Assembly (NCBI GenBank): GCA_002398825.1
Contig: DHBS01000040.1
Coordinates: 94,526-142,988 of the forward strand
Direction: 5' to 3'
DNA length: 48,463 nt
Source of the DNA: Syntrophomonas sp. UBA4922
GTDB taxonomy: Bacteria; Bacillota; Syntrophomonadia; Syntrophomonadales; Syntrophomonadaceae
The notes below the pieces were generated by a model. That model had not been told where the DNA came from. It saw only the letters and a program-made list of their open reading frames with translations, and made no database searches. Positions within the stretch are counted from its first letter, which is position 1. Each line of letters begins with the position of its first letter. The translations under genes and the position numbers were made by a program. Shown one piece after another: positions 7,895 through 16,744 of this stretch.

Positions 7895-8347
7895 ATGAAG
7901 GTTGTTATAGGCAGCGACCACGCCGGAGTGGATTTGAAAGCTGATCTGATGGACATGCTCGGCGCCGGCGGGGTTGAAACATATGACTGCGGCACTTACA
8001 GCGGCGCATCAGTGGATTATCCCGACATTGCCGAGCTGGCAGCCGCCAAAGTGCTTGATTTAAAATGTCCGGGAATACTGATTTGCGGAACCGGGATCGG
8101 GATTGCCATTGCCGCCAATAAAATACCTGGAATAAGGGCCGCTGTTTGCCTCACCCCGGAAATGGCCCGATTGGCTCGTGAGCATAATGACGCTAATATC
8201 GTATCCATCGGGGCTCGTCTGCTGAAAGAAGAAACCGCCCGGGAAATAGTGAAAACATTTTTGTATACCGAATTTCTAGCAGGTAGACACCAGGCCCGGG
8301 TAGAAAAATTAAAGATGCTAGAAAAAAAATGTCGAGAGAGGGGTTAA
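7895..8347 (+). CDS. rpiB: Ribose 5-phosphate isomerase B
   Basis: A 150-residue RpiB/LacA-LacB-family enzyme that interconverts ribose 5-phosphate and ribulose 5-phosphate in the pentose phosphate pathway. Family motifs are GSDHAGVDLK at the start, DYPD, CGTGIGIAIAANK (phosphate loop with the catalytic Cys) and REHNDANIVSIGAR. I chose the ATG at 7895 because AGGAGAT lies seven bases before it and translation from there gives the standard N-terminus MKVVIGSDHAG. An upstream in-frame ATG at 7862 would overlap ywlE. It is followed at once by glyA, a common Firmicute arrangement. Confidence 0.95.
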   Translation: MKVVIGSDHAGVDLKADLMDMLGAGGVETYDCGTYSGASVDYPDIAELAAAKVLDLKCPGILICGTGIGIAIAANKIPGIRAAVCLTPEMARLAREHNDANIVSIGARLLKEETAREIVKTFLYTEFLAGRHQARVEKLKMLEKKCRERG

Positions 8348-8353
8348 TTAAAA

Positions 8354-9601
8354 TTGGATTATATCGAGCAGTACGTTAGAGAAGTCGACCCTGAGATCGC
8401 GGAAGCCATAGCCCTGGAAGAAAACCGCCAGGATCAGAAACTGGAGTTAATAGCATCTGAGAATTTTGTTTCGCGAGCAGTTATGGCAGCGCAAGGCTGC
8501 GTCATGACAAATAAATACGCTGAGGGTTACCCCGGCAAGAGATATTACGGGGGATGTGAATTTGTCGATGTAGCTGAGAATCTGGCCAGGGAGAGACTAA
8601 AAACACTACTCGGCTGTGAGCACGCCAATGTACAGCCCCATTCAGGAGCACAGGCCAACACCGCCGTCTATTTCGCAGCGTTAAAACCCGGAGACACGGT
8701 GATGGGTATGAACCTCAACCATGGCGGGCATCTGACCCATGGCAGTCCGGTCAATCTTTCCGGGAAATATTTCCGTTTCGTGGATTACGGTGTATCTCCG
8801 CAAACTGAGACCATCGATTATGATCAGGTGAGAGATGTAGCCAAAGAATGCCAGCCCAAAATGATTGTAGCCGGCGCCAGTGCGTACCCGCGCTTCCTTG
8901 ATTTCGCCAAATTCCGCGAAATCGCCGACGAAGTGGGGGCATTTCTTTTTGTGGATATGGCTCACATCGCCGGCCTGGTTGCGGCAGGGCTGCACCCCTC
9001 TCCCGTCCCTTACGCTCATTTCGTAACTACCACCACGCATAAAACCCTGCGCGGCCCCCGGGGCGGTGTCATTTTGTGCGGAAAGGATTGGGCACAGAAG
9101 GTGGATAGCGCGGTATTTCCCGGAATTCAGGGGGGGCCTTTGATGCATGTTATCGCTGCCAAAGCAGTATGTTTTAAGGAAGCCCTGAGCGATGATTTCA
9201 AAAAATATCAGGAGCAGATTGTTAAGAACGCGGCAGTTCTGGCCGCTGCCCTTTCCGAGCATGGGCTGCGCTTGGTTTCCGGTGGCACCGACAACCATTT
9301 AATGCTGGTTGATGTACGCCCCAAACAGTTGACCGGCAAGGCCGCCCAAGCCATTTTGGAAACAGTGAACATTACCGTGAACAAGAACACCATACCTTTC
9401 GACCCGGAAAAACCGATGGTGACCAGCGGGATCCGCATAGGCACGCCGGCTGTTACCAGCCGCGGGATGAACAGTGATGATATGAAACTGGTCGCCAGGG
9501 CCATCGCCATGGCCCTGGAAAACCCGGAAAAAGAAACAACACTGAACGAGGCTCGAGAAATAGTAGCTGGATTATGCAATAAATATCCGCTATACAAATA
9601 A
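8354..9601 (+). CDS. glyA: Serine hydroxymethyltransferase
   Basis: A 415-residue PLP enzyme converting serine and tetrahydrofolate to glycine and 5,10-methylene-THF, the main source of one-carbon units. The PLP lysine lies in VTTTTHKTLRGPRGG (near residue 228). The N-terminal IASENFVSRAVMAAQG and the YYGG loop are also present. The start is TTG at 8354, six bases after the rpiB stop, with GAGAGGGG upstream. Methylene-THF made here is the substrate of ThyX, encoded at 44052. Confidence 0.97.
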   Translation: MDYIEQYVREVDPEIAEAIALEENRQDQKLELIASENFVSRAVMAAQGCVMTNKYAEGYPGKRYYGGCEFVDVAENLARERLKTLLGCEHANVQPHSGAQANTAVYFAALKPGDTVMGMNLNHGGHLTHGSPVNLSGKYFRFVDYGVSPQTETIDYDQVRDVAKECQPKMIVAGASAYPRFLDFAKFREIADEVGAFLFVDMAHIAGLVAAGLHPSPVPYAHFVTTTTHKTLRGPRGGVILCGKDWAQKVDSAVFPGIQGGPLMHVIAAKAVCFKEALSDDFKKYQEQIVKNAAVLAAALSEHGLRLVSGGTDNHLMLVDVRPKQLTGKAAQAILETVNITVNKNTIPFDPEKPMVTSGIRIGTPAVTSRGMNSDDMKLVARAIAMALENPEKETTLNEAREIVAGLCNKYPLYK

Positions 9602-9618
9602 ACCGGGGAGCTAAACAG

Positions 9619-9930
9619 ATGGATGCCAAAACATTATCCTTGCCAAAACTCAATCAGCTCAAGCCGACCCTGGAATCCACCGCATTGAAACTGATGGAGG
9701 AAGCCGGAGAACTGGCGCAGGTTATCGGTAAGTACCGGGGTTTGTCGGGGGAACAGGTTCACCTTGATGAGAAGACCATCGTCAACCAGATCGCCAAAGA
9801 GCTTTTAGACGTGGCTCAGACAGCAGTAACCATGATGTTTGTAATGGAGGAGCAATTCGGTCTCAACATCGAAACCCTCCTCCAGGAACACTGGCAGAAG
9901 ATGGAAGATAAGGGCTACTTGATGCGCTGA
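9619..9930 (+). CDS. MazG-like nucleotide pyrophosphohydrolase domain protein
   Basis: A 103-residue all-helical protein with the MazG/all-alpha NTP pyrophosphatase metal-binding pattern: EEAGELAQ at residues 28-35 and KELLDVAQ at residues 60-67, matching ExxE followed by ExxD. Such proteins hydrolyse (d)NTPs or phosphoribosyl-ATP to the monophosphate. It is a single-domain form and its substrate cannot be read from the sequence. GGGGAG precedes the ATG, and the gene lies 17 bases after glyA, so it is probably the last gene of that operon. Confidence 0.75.
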   Translation: MDAKTLSLPKLNQLKPTLESTALKLMEEAGELAQVIGKYRGLSGEQVHLDEKTIVNQIAKELLDVAQTAVTMMFVMEEQFGLNIETLLQEHWQKMEDKGYLMR

Positions 9931-10041
9931 ATCGGGAAAAAATTTTAATAAATCAGAAAGATAATATATTGGGGAGGATTTTGTATTAAGCTTCTCGAAT
10001 TAAATGCGTACCTACCCAATACACAGATAGATTAAAAGATG

Positions 10042-10069
10042 TTAAAAAGTCCATTTCTGCTGATATAAC
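10042..10069 (+). promoter_or_regulatory. Possible promoter of the ATP synthase operon
   Basis: The 258-base gap before atpZ (9931-10188) is AT-rich and shows no gene. It contains TTAAAA (10042-10047), a 16-base spacer and TATAAC (10064-10069), preceded by TG at 10061-10062, which gives an extended -10. This is the best sigma-A candidate I see, but the match is modest and it lies 120 bases before the first gene. Confidence 0.3.
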
Positions 10070-10188
10070 TGTATAAAATCGAGTTGGCTATCCATCTGGA
10101 TAAAATTAAAAATGAAAAAGGAATTTGCCTGTTTATGACGAATAGAGAAAAGGGATAGTTCGTCTATGTAGGCGATAGAGGAAAGCAG

Positions 10189-10449
10189 ATGACAGACAAA
10201 CCCAAGCTTGGATGGGTCCGCGGACTTAGTGACGCGGTCAACCTGGCGACTACAGCGGCAGCTTCAGTTGGCATTTGCCTGTTTGCCGGATGGTGGCTGG
10301 ACCGGCGCTTTGATACCGAGCCCTGGTTCATAGCCCTGGGAGCCCTGATAGGAATGGCAACTGCCATCAAAGCAATGTGGGACAAGATGATGGGACAATC
10401 GAAACGCCGCCAGAAGGTAGAGAAAAAAGATCCCGATAGAGAGAACTAA
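10189..10449 (+). CDS. atpZ: AtpZ/AtpI family ATP synthase accessory protein
   Basis: An 86-residue protein with two predicted membrane helices (about residues 17-38 and 46-64), the family motif FAGWWLDRRFDTEPWF between them and a basic C-terminal tail. This is the short two-helix AtpZ type found at the head of atp operons, thought to aid Mg2+ supply or c-ring assembly. The longer four-helix AtpI that usually follows is not found in the 193-base gap before atpB. The ATG follows GAGGAAAG. Confidence 0.85.
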   Translation: MTDKPKLGWVRGLSDAVNLATTAAASVGICLFAGWWLDRRFDTEPWFIALGALIGMATAIKAMWDKMMGQSKRRQKVEKKDPDREN

Positions 10450-10642
10450 GACAGTTCATAGATATAGAGACTAGTCTTAGAAAAAGATTCCTCAATATAT
10501 AGAGAGAGAAATAGAACTCCTCTGCAAGCCAACATACAGCTATCACTATATTTATATGAGTTTTAAGTTTTTGAACCTGGCTGATCAATTGAACGGCTGT
10601 CAAAAACTCGACAAATTAATAAGGGAAGGGGGGAAATAGAGA

Positions 10643-11326
10643 ATGTTATTTGGAATGTGGGATAGTGTCTTTTTTCATCTCGGACCTATTCCGGTTGATC
10701 ATCTGGTGGTAACCGAGTGGGCCATTATAGCCCTGGTCGGTATTATTTCCTTTTTAGCTACCAGGAAAATGCAGTTGATTCCGACTGGCCTGCAAAACGG
10801 CTTTGAAGCTGTCATATTGTTTACCTACGACTTTTTTACACAATTGATGGACGAAGAGCATGTGGCCAAGAAGTGGGCGCCTTTGCTTACTTCGTTTTTC
10901 CTGTTTATCCTGATCAGCAACTATAGCGGACTGATACCGGGCGCGGCTCATGTGGAAGGTTTTCAGCCGCCAACCAGTAACTGGAATGTTACCATGACCC
11001 TTGCTATTATCACCTTCTTTTCTGTTCATATCGCCGGGTTCTCCGAACATGGAGGACATTATCTTCACCACTTCGTCAGTCCAAGCCCATTAATGCTGCC
11101 GTTAAACCTTGTCGAAGAGGTAGCTCATCCGTTATCCCTGACAGTCCGTCTTTTCGGCAATATATTTGGGGAAGAAATGGTTATAGCTTTCCTGTTATTC
11201 ATGGCGCCATTTATAATCCCAACGGCCATTATGGGTTTGAGCCTGCTGCTGGGAGCAATCCAAGCAGTGGTTTTCACTCTGCTGTCAGCCAGTTACATAG
11301 GGGCGGCAGCAGGCAAAGGGCACTAA
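10643..11326 (+). CDS. atpB: ATP synthase Fo subunit a
   Basis: A 227-residue integral membrane subunit that carries the ion half-channels beside the c-ring. The segment SLTVRLFGNIFGEEMV (near residues 165-180) contains the essential arginine of subunit a (E. coli aR210), and the last helices (LLLGAIQAVVFTLLSASYIGAA) are typical. AAGGGAAGGGGGG precedes the ATG. It is the first core gene of the atp operon and is followed by atpE. Confidence 0.96.
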   Translation: MLFGMWDSVFFHLGPIPVDHLVVTEWAIIALVGIISFLATRKMQLIPTGLQNGFEAVILFTYDFFTQLMDEEHVAKKWAPLLTSFFLFILISNYSGLIPGAAHVEGFQPPTSNWNVTMTLAIITFFSVHIAGFSEHGGHYLHHFVSPSPLMLPLNLVEEVAHPLSLTVRLFGNIFGEEMVIAFLLFMAPFIIPTAIMGLSLLLGAIQAVVFTLLSASYIGAAAGKGH

Positions 11327-11375
11327 AAATGCTCAAATGTAAATATCATTAGAGCTCGAAAGGAGGGAAAATGTA

Positions 11376-11600
11376 ATGGATATGTTAGCATTAGGTGCTG
11401 GTCTTGCCGTATCAATCTCCGGTATCGGTGGTGGTATTGGTATGGGTATCGCCGGTGGCAAAGCGTTCGAAGCTATTGCACGGCAGCCCGAGGTAGGTGG
11501 GGACGTAAGAACTCTGCTCTTCATCACCTTGGCCTTTATTGAAACCCTGACCATTTACGGTCTACTGATTGCATTCATGTTAGTTAGTAAAATTCAGTAA
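11376..11600 (+). CDS. atpE: ATP synthase Fo subunit c
   Basis: A 74-residue hairpin protein. Helix 1 has an unbroken GxGxGxGxG packing motif (GIGGGIGMG), the loop has ARQPE, and helix 2 has the ion-carrying Glu in AFIETLTIYG (near residue 55). At the position of the Na+-ligand Gln of Na+-type rings (GVGQG) there is Met (GIGMG), although Thr follows the Glu. This favours H+ over Na+ coupling. AAGGAGGG lies upstream. An ATG at 11371 is followed at once by TAA, whose A begins the real start ATG at 11376. Confidence 0.96.
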   Translation: MDMLALGAGLAVSISGIGGGIGMGIAGGKAFEAIARQPEVGGDVRTLLFITLAFIETLTIYGLLIAFMLVSKIQ

Positions 11601-11707
11601 TTATACGGTGGACTCAGATTTGCGGGCGGTGGAGCTTCATTAATTAAATACAATGGCTTCATCGCCCCAAAAACTATTTGCTCTAAGAGATTGGAGGTAG
11701 CACATCC

Positions 11708-12331
11708 GTGATTAGGAACAGAAGGTATACGTCATTAATCCTCCTTTTTGCCATTTTTATGGTAATGGGATTTGCCACCTTCTGCATGGCCTCTAGTGAA
11801 GGACCGGCAGTGCCGGTTCCGGCACCGACCGGAACGACGCCTGAGTTTGGAAAGTGGTATGTTATTGGCTGGACAGCAGTCAACTTCTTGATTCTGCTGT
11901 CTTTGCTCTATAAATTCGGTTACGGTCCTATTAATGCCATGCTAGAAGAACGTTCAGCAACCATTGAAGGCTCCCTCAAACATGCCGAGGAAGTTAAAAC
12001 CGAAGTAGAACAAATGCGTAAAGAAGCCCAGGCCAATTTGCAGGAGTCCCGCAAAGAATCACAGGAAATCGTGGCCCGGGCCACCAAAGCGGCTGAAGAT
12101 GTCAAGAATGAGATGATGGCCAAGGCCCAGGAAGAAGCCACCAATGTGAAGAACAAAGCTCACGCCGAAATCGCAGCGGCTACCGAACAGGCCAAGGTAC
12201 AGTTGAAAGACTCGGCGGTTGCTTTAGCCATTTCCGCAGCTGAAAAGGTTTTAGGCCGAGCCATCAATGAAGATGATCACAAGCGTATGGTTAAAGATTT
12301 TGTCAATGAGGCGGGCGATCTATTATGTTAA
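11708..12331 (+). CDS. atpF: ATP synthase Fo subunit b with N-terminal extension
   Basis: A 207-residue stator subunit, longer than the usual 160-170. The b-type core begins near residue 45: one membrane helix (YVIGWTAVNFLILLSLLYKF), then YGPINAMLEERSATIEG and a long charged coiled coil to the end. Before it is an extra hydrophobic segment (LILLFAIFMVMGFATF, residues 10-25) with a basic start and a small-residue end (MASSEG), which looks like a signal peptide or second helix. The start is GTG at 11708 with GGAGGT ten bases upstream; no closer start with a good site would remove the extension. It overlaps atpH by seven bases. Confidence 0.92.
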   Translation: MIRNRRYTSLILLFAIFMVMGFATFCMASSEGPAVPVPAPTGTTPEFGKWYVIGWTAVNFLILLSLLYKFGYGPINAMLEERSATIEGSLKHAEEVKTEVEQMRKEAQANLQESRKESQEIVARATKAAEDVKNEMMAKAQEEATNVKNKAHAEIAAATEQAKVQLKDSAVALAISAAEKVLGRAINEDDHKRMVKDFVNEAGDLLC

Positions 12332-12873
12332 ATAAGAGCGTCGCTAGGCGCTATGCTGAAGCATTTTTCAGTATTGCCCGGGAGGCTGGAAAGGTTGACG
12401 AGTATCAGCAGGAGTTAGAGCTGGTGGTACGTACCGTTGACGAGTCCGAACTCTTAAAAGAATATTTCGCTCATTTGCTAATCCCTGCCAAAGAGAAAAA
12501 AGAAGTTGCCCATAAGATATTTGCAGGGCAAATTTCTCAGACTACTCTCAATTTCGTATGCATGATTCTTGACAAGAAGCGTGAAACCTATCTGGCCTTG
12601 ATTACCGAAGAATATACGGATATGGCCGATGAACAGAGGAATATTCTCAAGGCGGAGATGTACTCGGCTCGTGAGATCCCGGAAAGCGATGTCAATGATC
12701 TAGCTAAAAAGCTCTCTGCATCAACCGGGAAAACGGTGCAGTTGAAGCCTATGGTTGATCCGGGTCTATTAGGGGGAATAAAGGTCAGAATTGGCGACCA
12801 GATCGTTGACGCCACAGTCGCCAAAAAACTAGAGATGTTAAAAAGTTCCATGAAACAAACCAAGATAAGTTAA
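12325..12873 (+). CDS. atpH: ATP synthase F1 subunit delta
   Basis: A 182-residue stator subunit linking F1 to the b subunits. It has the typical N-terminal helical domain (SVARRYAEAFFSIAREAGK) and the C-terminal DPGLLGGIKVRIGDQIVDATVAKKLEML signature of the delta/OSCP family. The ATG overlaps the end of atpF by seven bases, implying coupled translation. Confidence 0.96.
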   Translation: MLNKSVARRYAEAFFSIAREAGKVDEYQQELELVVRTVDESELLKEYFAHLLIPAKEKKEVAHKIFAGQISQTTLNFVCMILDKKRETYLALITEEYTDMADEQRNILKAEMYSAREIPESDVNDLAKKLSASTGKTVQLKPMVDPGLLGGIKVRIGDQIVDATVAKKLEMLKSSMKQTKIS

Positions 12874-12894
12874 ATCGATAGGGGTGACACATAA

Positions 12895-14409
12895 ATGAGT
12901 ATTAGACCGGAAGAGATTAGCGCAATTCTAAAGCAACAGATCGAGCGCTACCAATCCGAGGTCGAGGTCAGCAATGTGGGCTCTGTAATATTTGTCGGTG
13001 ACGGTATCTCCCGTGTATACGGACTACAGGGCGCAATGGCTGGCGAGTTGTTGGAATTCCCGGGTGGGACCATGGGTATGGTTCTGAACCTTGAAGAAGA
13101 TAATGTCGGCGCGGTGTTGCTGGGCGAATACAATCACATCAAAGAAGGCGACGTCGTTAAAGCCACCGGAAGAATCATGGAGGTTCCCGCAGGCAACGCT
13201 ATGCTGGGCCGCGTAGTAAACGCTCTGGGACAGCCTATCGACGGCAAAGGGCCCATCGAGCCCGACGCTTACAGGCCTATGGAGAAGGTTGCCCACGGGG
13301 TTGTAACCCGTTCGCCGGTTGACACTCCCATGCAGACCGGGCTCAAGGCTATCGACTCCATGGTGCCCATCGGCCGCGGGCAGCGCGAATTGATCATCGG
13401 CGACCGCCAGGTGGGTAAGACCGCCATCGCTCTGGACGCCATCATCAACCAGAGAGACAAAAAAGACATGATCTGCATATATGTGGCTATCGGCCAGAAG
13501 CAGTCCAGTATTGCAGGCATTGCCGCCAAGTTTGAGGAAATGGGCGCTATGGATTACACCGTAATCGTAGCCGCAACTGCCGCCGAGCCGGCACCGCTGC
13601 TCTATATATCCCCCTATGCCGGTGTTGCCATAGCTGAAGAGTTCATGGAAGCACAGAACAAAGACGTTCTGATCATCTATGACGACCTGTCCAAGCACGC
13701 CGTAGCATACCGCGAAATGTCACTGCTGCTGCGCCGTCCTCCCGGACGTGAAGCATATCCCGGCGACGTTTTCTATCTGCACTCCCGCTTGCTGGAGAGG
13801 GCTTGCAAACTGAATAAGAAAATGGGCGGAGGTTCGATCACCGCGCTGCCTATCATTGAAACTCAGGCCGGCGACGTTTCCGCCTACATCCCCACCAACG
13901 TTATATCCATCACCGACGGCCAGATCTATCTGGAAACCGACCTGTTCTACGCTGGCCAACGCCCGGCCATAAACGCCGGTTTGTCAGTCAGCCGAGTCGG
14001 CGGTGCTGCTCAGACCAAAGCCATGAAGTCAGTTGCAGGGCAGCTGCGCCTGGATTTGGCGCAATATCGCGAACTGGCAGCTTTCGCACAGTTCGGTTCC
14101 GATTTGGATAAGGCTACCCTGGCACGTCTGATACGCGGCGAGCGGGTAACCGAGGTATTGAAACAGGGACAGTACAAACCAATGTCGATGGAAGAACAAG
14201 TTATTTCGATTTACAGCGGCGTAAACGGATATCTGGACGAACTGCCCAAAGACCGGGTCTTGGAATTTGAAGCCGATTTCCTGCAATATGTCCGCAGCAA
14301 TTATAGTGAAATTCCGGCATCTATCAGAGATTCAGGCAAGATCGACAGTGCTATAGAAGAGAAACTGATCAAGGCGATAAATGAATTCAAGTCCACGTTT
14401 GCAGTTTAG
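12895..14409 (+). CDS. atpA: ATP synthase F1 subunit alpha
   Basis: A 504-residue non-catalytic nucleotide-binding subunit. The Walker A loop is GDRQVGKTA (near residue 169), and the Walker B region is DVLIIYDDLSKHA. The C-terminal PAINAGLSVSRVGGAAQ is the ATP synthase alpha/beta signature. GGGGTGAC precedes the ATG. It lies in the standard order between delta and gamma. Confidence 0.98.
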   Translation: MSIRPEEISAILKQQIERYQSEVEVSNVGSVIFVGDGISRVYGLQGAMAGELLEFPGGTMGMVLNLEEDNVGAVLLGEYNHIKEGDVVKATGRIMEVPAGNAMLGRVVNALGQPIDGKGPIEPDAYRPMEKVAHGVVTRSPVDTPMQTGLKAIDSMVPIGRGQRELIIGDRQVGKTAIALDAIINQRDKKDMICIYVAIGQKQSSIAGIAAKFEEMGAMDYTVIVAATAAEPAPLLYISPYAGVAIAEEFMEAQNKDVLIIYDDLSKHAVAYREMSLLLRRPPGREAYPGDVFYLHSRLLERACKLNKKMGGGSITALPIIETQAGDVSAYIPTNVISITDGQIYLETDLFYAGQRPAINAGLSVSRVGGAAQTKAMKSVAGQLRLDLAQYRELAAFAQFGSDLDKATLARLIRGERVTEVLKQGQYKPMSMEEQVISIYSGVNGYLDELPKDRVLEFEADFLQYVRSNYSEIPASIRDSGKIDSAIEEKLIKAINEFKSTFAV

Positions 14410-14422
14410 GGTGGTGAAATAA

Positions 14423-15307
14423 ATGGCAGGAGCAGGTATAAGAGAATTCAAGCGCAGAATTCGCAGCGTCAAAAACACCCAGCAAATCACCAAAGCGATG
14501 AAAATGGTTTCCGCTGCCAAACTGCGCCGGGCTCAAGAAGCCGCCGAAGCATCACGCCCTTATAATGAAACTTTAAGGGATACCCTGGCCAGACTGGCAG
14601 CAGTCACTTTCGATGTAAGGCATCCTCTCTTGGCAAAAAGGGAAGACGTCAAGAAAGTGGGCTATGTTGTTATAACTGCCGACCGGGGGTTATGTGGCGC
14701 ATATAATACCAACATTATTCGCGCAGCTAATACAGCTATCGAGAACGACGAAAGAAAAATTGAGAATGGTATTGTGGCAGTAGGCAGAAAAGCCAGGGAT
14801 TTCTATCGGAAACGTTCTGGCCTGGATGCCGAGTTTATCAACCTGGGAGACAATATCTCCTACGCAGATGCCAGAGAAATCGGCCAATATGTGGTTAATG
14901 CCTATGAGAACGAAGAAGTGGATGAAGTGTATCTGATTTACGCCAAATTCATCAACGTTCTCCGTCAGGTGCCTACGGTTACTCAATTGCTTCCTATCGA
15001 GCCTCCGGAAAAGGATGAGGAGGAAAAGGACATTGTGATTGACTACCTGTATGAACCCAGCGCCGATGAGATCCTTCTGGCCCTGTTGCCGAGATACATT
15101 GGAAGCCAGATATTCAACGCATTACTTGAAAGTAAAGCCAGTGAGCACGGAGCTAGAATGACAGCAATGGGCAACGCCACACAAAATGCGGGCGAGATCA
15201 TTGATAGCCTTACTCTGGCCATGAACAAGGCCAGACAGGCTGCCATAACCGACGAAATACTGGATATCGTCGGCGGCGCCGAAGCTCTCAATAAAGGAGG
15301 AAAATAG
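14423..15307 (+). CDS. atpG: ATP synthase F1 subunit gamma
   Basis: A 294-residue central-stalk subunit. The N-terminal helix (IREFKRRIRSVKNTQQITKAMKMV) and the C-terminal helix (MTAMGNATQNAGEIIDSLTLAMNKARQAAITDEI) form the rotor coiled coil and are strongly conserved. The middle has the TADRGLCGAYN motif. GGTGGTG precedes the ATG, 13 bases after atpA. Confidence 0.97.
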   Translation: MAGAGIREFKRRIRSVKNTQQITKAMKMVSAAKLRRAQEAAEASRPYNETLRDTLARLAAVTFDVRHPLLAKREDVKKVGYVVITADRGLCGAYNTNIIRAANTAIENDERKIENGIVAVGRKARDFYRKRSGLDAEFINLGDNISYADAREIGQYVVNAYENEEVDEVYLIYAKFINVLRQVPTVTQLLPIEPPEKDEEEKDIVIDYLYEPSADEILLALLPRYIGSQIFNALLESKASEHGARMTAMGNATQNAGEIIDSLTLAMNKARQAAITDEILDIVGGAEALNKGGK

Positions 15308-15310
15308 AGG

Positions 15311-16741
15311 ATGGCGAATGTAACATTTGGAGAGGTAACCCAGGTTATAGGCGCTGTTGTTGACGTTCGCTTTAAACCCGGTGAACTCCCTGACTTGATG
15401 AGTGCTATCACCATCAAAGCCTCAGAACAGGAGGCTAATTATAAGGGATCAGAACAGATCAATGTAACTATGGAAGCGATGCAGCACCTGGGCAATGATA
15501 CTGTCAGATGCGTGGCCTTAAACCCCACTGACGGTGTTTCCCGGGGAATGAAAGCCGTCAACACTGGAGCCGCTATCAAAATACCGGTAGGCGACAATTG
15601 CCTGGGTAGAATACTCAACGTCTTGGGCGAACCGGTTGATGAAGCCGGTCCGGTCGATGCCGCCGACTATTGGGAAATCCATCGCAGACCCCCGGAACTG
15701 GTTGACCAGCTTCCGGCTACCACCATACTTGAAACCGGTATCAAGGTTACCGACCTGGTTTGCCCCTATGCTAAAGGTGGTAAGATCGGCCTGTTCGGTG
15801 GCGCCGGTGTTGGCAAGACCGTTATCATCCAGGAACTTATACGCAACATAGCATATGTCCATGGCGGATATTCAGTATTCACCGGTGTTGGTGAGAGAAC
15901 CCGCGAAGGCAATGACCTCTGGGGTGAAATGGTGGAATCAGGCGTTATCGAAAAGTGCGCTCTGATTTTCGGCCAGATGAACGAACCTCCGGGAGCAAGG
16001 CTTAGGGTCGGTTTGACCGGACTGACGGTCGCTGAGTATTTCCGTGACATTGGAGGACAGGACGTTCTGATATTCATCGACAACATCTTCCGTTTTGCCC
16101 AGGCCGGCAACGAGGTGTCCGCACTCTTGGGCCGCATGCCTTCCGCGGTTGGTTATCAGCCTACACTGGCAACTGACATGGGTAATCTGCAGGAGCGCAT
16201 CACCACCACCCGCAAAGGTTCGATTACCTCCGCACAGGCGGTATATGTCCCTGCTGACGACTTGACCGACCCTGCGCCGGCAACCACTTTCGCTCATTTG
16301 GATGCGACCCTGGTTCTGGCCCGGTCCATTGCTGAAAAGGGCATTTATCCTGCGGTGGACCCCCTGGATTCAACCTCCCGTATCTTGGATCCGCAGATCT
16401 TGGGTGATAAGCATTATTACACCGCCCGCGGGGTTCAGCAGATACTGCAAAGGTATAAAGAATTACAGGATATCATCGCCATACTGGGTATGGACGAACT
16501 GAGTGACGAGGATAAGATCATCGTTGCCCGGGCGAGAAAACTTGAAAGGTTCCTGTCTCAGCCCTTCCACGTGGCAGAGCAGTTTACAGGCCAGCCCGGT
16601 ATCTATGTACCGGTTAAGGATACTGTAGCCTCTTTCGCTGAAGTGCTGGAAGGCAGACATGACAATCTACCTGAAGCAGCCTTCCTGATGGTGGGGAGCG
16701 TTGAAGGAGCGGTGGAAAAAGCTAGAAGACTGGAGGTTTAG
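15311..16741 (+). CDS. atpD: ATP synthase F1 subunit beta (catalytic)
   Basis: A 476-residue catalytic subunit. The Walker A loop is GGAGVGKT (near residue 160), the catalytic Glu lies in GVGERTREGND, the Walker B is VLIFIDNIFRFAQAG, and the DELSD loop of the C-terminal domain is present. Together with alpha it forms the ATP-making hexamer. AAAGGAGGA lies before the ATG, overlapping the end of atpG. Confidence 0.98.
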   Translation: MANVTFGEVTQVIGAVVDVRFKPGELPDLMSAITIKASEQEANYKGSEQINVTMEAMQHLGNDTVRCVALNPTDGVSRGMKAVNTGAAIKIPVGDNCLGRILNVLGEPVDEAGPVDAADYWEIHRRPPELVDQLPATTILETGIKVTDLVCPYAKGGKIGLFGGAGVGKTVIIQELIRNIAYVHGGYSVFTGVGERTREGNDLWGEMVESGVIEKCALIFGQMNEPPGARLRVGLTGLTVAEYFRDIGGQDVLIFIDNIFRFAQAGNEVSALLGRMPSAVGYQPTLATDMGNLQERITTTRKGSITSAQAVYVPADDLTDPAPATTFAHLDATLVLARSIAEKGIYPAVDPLDSTSRILDPQILGDKHYYTARGVQQILQRYKELQDIIAILGMDELSDEDKIIVARARKLERFLSQPFHVAEQFTGQPGIYVPVKDTVASFAEVLEGRHDNLPEAAFLMVGSVEGAVEKARRLEV

Positions 16742-16744
16742 TCT

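Noticed and set aside
13024..13698. A 224-codon antisense frame opposite atpA
   Set aside because: Same reasoning: atpA is certain and the antisense product shows no domain or start signals.
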